Assembly: GCA_964419335.1 (NCBI GenBank)
Contig: CAYQOX010000054.1
Coordinates: 1-26,548, forward strand
DNA: 26,548 nt
From: CAYQOX01 sp964419335
GTDB lineage: Bacteria; Hinthialibacterota; Hinthialibacteria; Hinthialibacterales; Hinthialibacteraceae
Reading direction: 5' to 3'
A model generated the notes under the pieces. That model saw only the letters and a list, made by a program, of their open reading frames with translations. It was not told the DNA's origin and did not search any database. This document shows positions 24,589-26,548 of the stretch, in pieces. Position 1 is the first letter of the stretch. The number at the start of each line of letters is the position of its first letter. A program made the translations under genes and the position numbers.

Positions 24589-25593
24589 TTAAGGAACTTC
24601 GACGTGATCAAAGACACGCTGTACGACTTGTTCCGGGCTCATTTCTTCGGCTTCCGCTTCATAACTCAGAATAACGCGATGACGAAGAACATCCATCCCG
24701 ATGGATTTGACATCTTCGGGGGTGACGTAACCACGTCCACGCAAAAAGGCATGTGCCTTAGCGGCGACGGTTAAAAAGATTGTAGCCCGAGGAGAAGCGC
24801 CGTATTCGATGAGCTCCTCGATATCCAAACCGTAGGCTTTGGGCTCACGGGTGGCAAAGACGACATCGACGATGTAATCGCGCACTTTAGCATCGACATA
24901 GACTTGGCGAACGGTTTTTTGGGCTTGGAGAATGTTTTCGGGTTCGAGGATGGCTTCAGGGAGATGGTTTTCTTCGCCGGTCATGCGATCGAGAATTTGG
25001 CGCTCTTCGGTTTTAGTGGGATAGTTGATTTTGAGTTTAAGCATGAAACGGTCGACTTGGGCTTCGGGAAGGGGATAGGTACCTTCCTGCTCGATCGGGT
25101 TTTGGGTGGCGAGAACCAAAAAGGGTTCATGCAAGGGATAGGTATCGTTGCCGATGGTGACTTGTTTTTCCTGCATAGCTTCCAAGAGGGCGCTTTGAAC
25201 TTTGGCCGGGGCGCGGTTAATTTCATCGGCAAGGATGATGTGAGCGAAGATGGGGCCTTTTTTGGGCACGAATTCGCCGGTTTGTTGATTGAAGATCATA
25301 GTGCCAATGAGGTCAGCAGGGAGAAGATCCGGAGTGAATTGGATACGTTGGAACGAGGCTTTGATGGTTTGGGCTAAGGTGGAAACCGTCAAGGTTTTGG
25401 CTAAGCCGGGAACTCCTTCAAGCAGCACATGGCCGCTGGTGAGCAGACCAATTAGGAGACGATCTACCATGTATCGCTGACCGACAATGACGCGTTCAAT
25501 TTGTTCGAGCAAAGAGGGGAGAAACGCGCTTTCTTCTTTGATTTGTTCGGAGATCGCTTGAATGTCTTGACTGGGAGATATTTCTTGTGCCAC
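24589..25593 (-). CDS. moxR: MoxR-family AAA+ ATPase
   Basis: This 334-residue AAA+ ATPase has Walker A GVPGLAKT (60-67), the MoxR stretch FQRIQFTPDLLPADLIGT (81-98), Walker B ILADEINRAP (120-129), sensor 1 ATQNP (162-166) and EAQVDRF with an arginine-finger-like Arg182. A C-terminal lid includes GASPRATIFL. MoxR proteins act as chaperones or maturation factors for partner proteins, often with VWA domains. BatA, BatB and DUF58 are encoded just downstream. The start is GTG at 25591-25593 with a strong AGGAGG 9 nt upstream. Confidence 0.96.
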   Translation of the reverse strand: MAQEISPSQDIQAISEQIKEESAFLPSLLEQIERVIVGQRYMVDRLLIGLLTSGHVLLEGVPGLAKTLTVSTLAQTIKASFQRIQFTPDLLPADLIGTMIFNQQTGEFVPKKGPIFAHIILADEINRAPAKVQSALLEAMQEKQVTIGNDTYPLHEPFLVLATQNPIEQEGTYPLPEAQVDRFMLKLKINYPTKTEERQILDRMTGEENHLPEAILEPENILQAQKTVRQVYVDAKVRDYIVDVVFATREPKAYGLDIEELIEYGASPRATIFLTVAAKAHAFLRGRGYVTPEDVKSIGMDVLRHRVILSYEAEAEEMSPEQVVQRVFDHVEVP

Positions 25594-25630
25594 GTATTCG
25601 ATCCTCCTGTTTTTTAAATTCCTAATTAGA

Positions 25631-26548
25631 TTATGAACGATTGATCAGGCGTTTGGTGTCATCCAAAATTCGATCAAGTTTATCCGGCGATGGAGTGATG
25701 GGGGAGTATTTCGTTTGTTCGCAATCTTTAAGAAAGCGATGGAACAAGGATCGTTTTTCAGATTCGATTATCTCTTCATAAGCGTTTAGGCTATCGCGGA
25801 CTTCATTGGAATTTTGTTCATCCAAGTACATTTTAACGATTTTTTCCAACGTGCGAATATAGTCGTGCGTTTTTCCTTCCATCCGATATTTGTGAGCCGT
25901 GCTGAATGCTTCTTCGATGGGATCGCTTTGTTCTTGGAGTTCTTCTTCTGGTTTTATATATGAGCGATGGTATAGGAAGAAAGCGATGGCCATCATGAGA
26001 AGTAGAAGAATGAAAGCAGCCAGGGCATAGTAGTTGAGCAGCCATTTATATAAAAACGAAGACCAATCGAAAGGGGCTGATTCAACCAGGATATCCACCG
26101 GTTCGGTGGAGAGGACGTTTCGTTCATCGCCCATCTCCGTGGAGTAATTGATCACGGCAGAGCCAATATGGGCTTTTCCTTCTTTTTCGGCGACAAGTTT
26201 ATATTGGTAAATTTTCTCGGTATAGAAGCGATCGTTTTCAGTCTTGGTACGCAGGGTGGTTGAAGGTTGTAAAACCGTTAAATTGTCAAAGACGGGTGAT
26301 TTTTGCAAACTGGGAGATAATTGATCCGTTCCGCCATACCAGCGAATGACAATACTCCATTGGAAAGGAACCGTGGCTTTGACAGGTGTGGGTGTTGGGC
26401 CTTGGAGAAAAACTTGAATTTCAAGTTCTTGAGTAGTGTTTTCGGGAGAGGAAGCGGTTTGAGCCGCGGCTGAAAGAAGACAGAGGAAGAGGAGTAACAA
26501 AGAGAAGAGGCCTCCCACAACTTTGGTACAGAGGGAACTATGTAGTCG
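25631..26548 (-). CDS. BatD-like membrane protein, possibly 5'-truncated by the window edge
   Basis: The shortest supported form starts at GTG 26516-26518 and has 295 residues, but the frame stays open to base 26548 without a stop and that GTG has no Shine-Dalgarno sequence, so the true start may lie outside. The protein has a signal-like hydrophobic segment ending SAAAQ (about 4-20 from GTG) and a beta-rich outer part (about 30-148, with FQWSIVIRWYGG and a DILVES end strand). One membrane helix (about 163-183) and a charged cytoplasmic helical tail follow. This is the BatD-like plan (outer beta module, single helix, helical tail), but without clear sequence identity. It starts the visible operon, 37 nt before moxR. 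Confidence 0.65.
   Translation of the reverse strand, partial: RLHSSLCTKVVGGLFSLLLLFLCLLSAAAQTASSPENTTQELEIQVFLQGPTPTPVKATVPFQWSIVIRWYGGTDQLSPSLQKSPVFDNLTVLQPSTTLRTKTENDRFYTEKIYQYKLVAEKEGKAHIGSAVINYSTEMGDERNVLSTEPVDILVESAPFDWSSFLYKWLLNYYALAAFILLLLMMAIAFFLYHRSYIKPEEELQEQSDPIEEAFSTAHKYRMEGKTHDYIRTLEKIVKMYLDEQNSNEVRDSLNAYEEIIESEKRSLFHRFLKDCEQTKYSPITPSPDKLDRILDDTKRLINRS

Overview
This window reads as chromosomal DNA of a Gram-negative (diderm), anaerobic or facultative bacterium. It has mid-range GC by eye, standard Shine-Dalgarno sequences, a Tat-type export signal, an outer-envelope style multiheme cytochrome c and a full MoxR/Bat (aerotolerance-type) operon. No marker in the window fixes the phylum. 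Tat-exported Gfo/Idh/MocA proteins, large multihemes and MoxR/Bat clusters together suggest a PVC-like or candidate-phylum lineage, but that is inference.

Bases 1-1865 look accessory. They hold the 3' end of an ADP-ribosylglycohydrolase gene, a ribbon-helix-helix antitoxin/Doc toxin pair with a very good promoter, and a non-coding stretch with strong inverted repeats. They also hold the 3' half of a tRNA-Gly(CCC) gene whose 5' half is missing. A tRNA cut at its anticodon loop is the classic scar of site-specific integration, so this region is probably one border of an integrated or rearranged segment.

Bases 1866-6998 carry a Tat-exported Gfo/Idh/MocA oxidoreductase. It converges, across a double terminator, on a two-gene respiratory operon: a 13-CXXCH cytochrome c and a fusion of a four-cluster ferredoxin (HybA/DmsB type) with a NrfD/HybB-type membrane quinone module. 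No catalytic subunit is present, so the pair looks like a quinone-to-periplasmic-heme electron conduit.

Bases 6999-11404 are a ribose/galactose-type ABC importer: lipoprotein binding protein, then double ATPase, then permease. The promoter overlaps a LacI-family-like operator. The permease carries an extra block of about 125 residues, and a terminator plus folded-looking RNA separates ATPase from permease.

Bases 11451-26548 are one long minus-strand gene run, transcribed from the right edge leftwards, mostly with 4-nt ATGA overlaps or short gaps. The order is BatD-like protein, MoxR AAA+ ATPase, family-2 glycosyltransferase with a coiled-coil tail, DUF58, TPR-parvulin prolyl isomerase, second BatD-like protein, BatA, BatB, BatC, BatD, BatE, GroEL without GroES, and a GT-C-like membrane protein behind a hairpin terminator. 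The MoxR/Bat core is a known system of unclear function. This version, with a prolyl isomerase, a chaperonin, a glycosyltransferase and three BatD-type proteins, is the most interesting item here and points to an envelope protein folding or assembly role.
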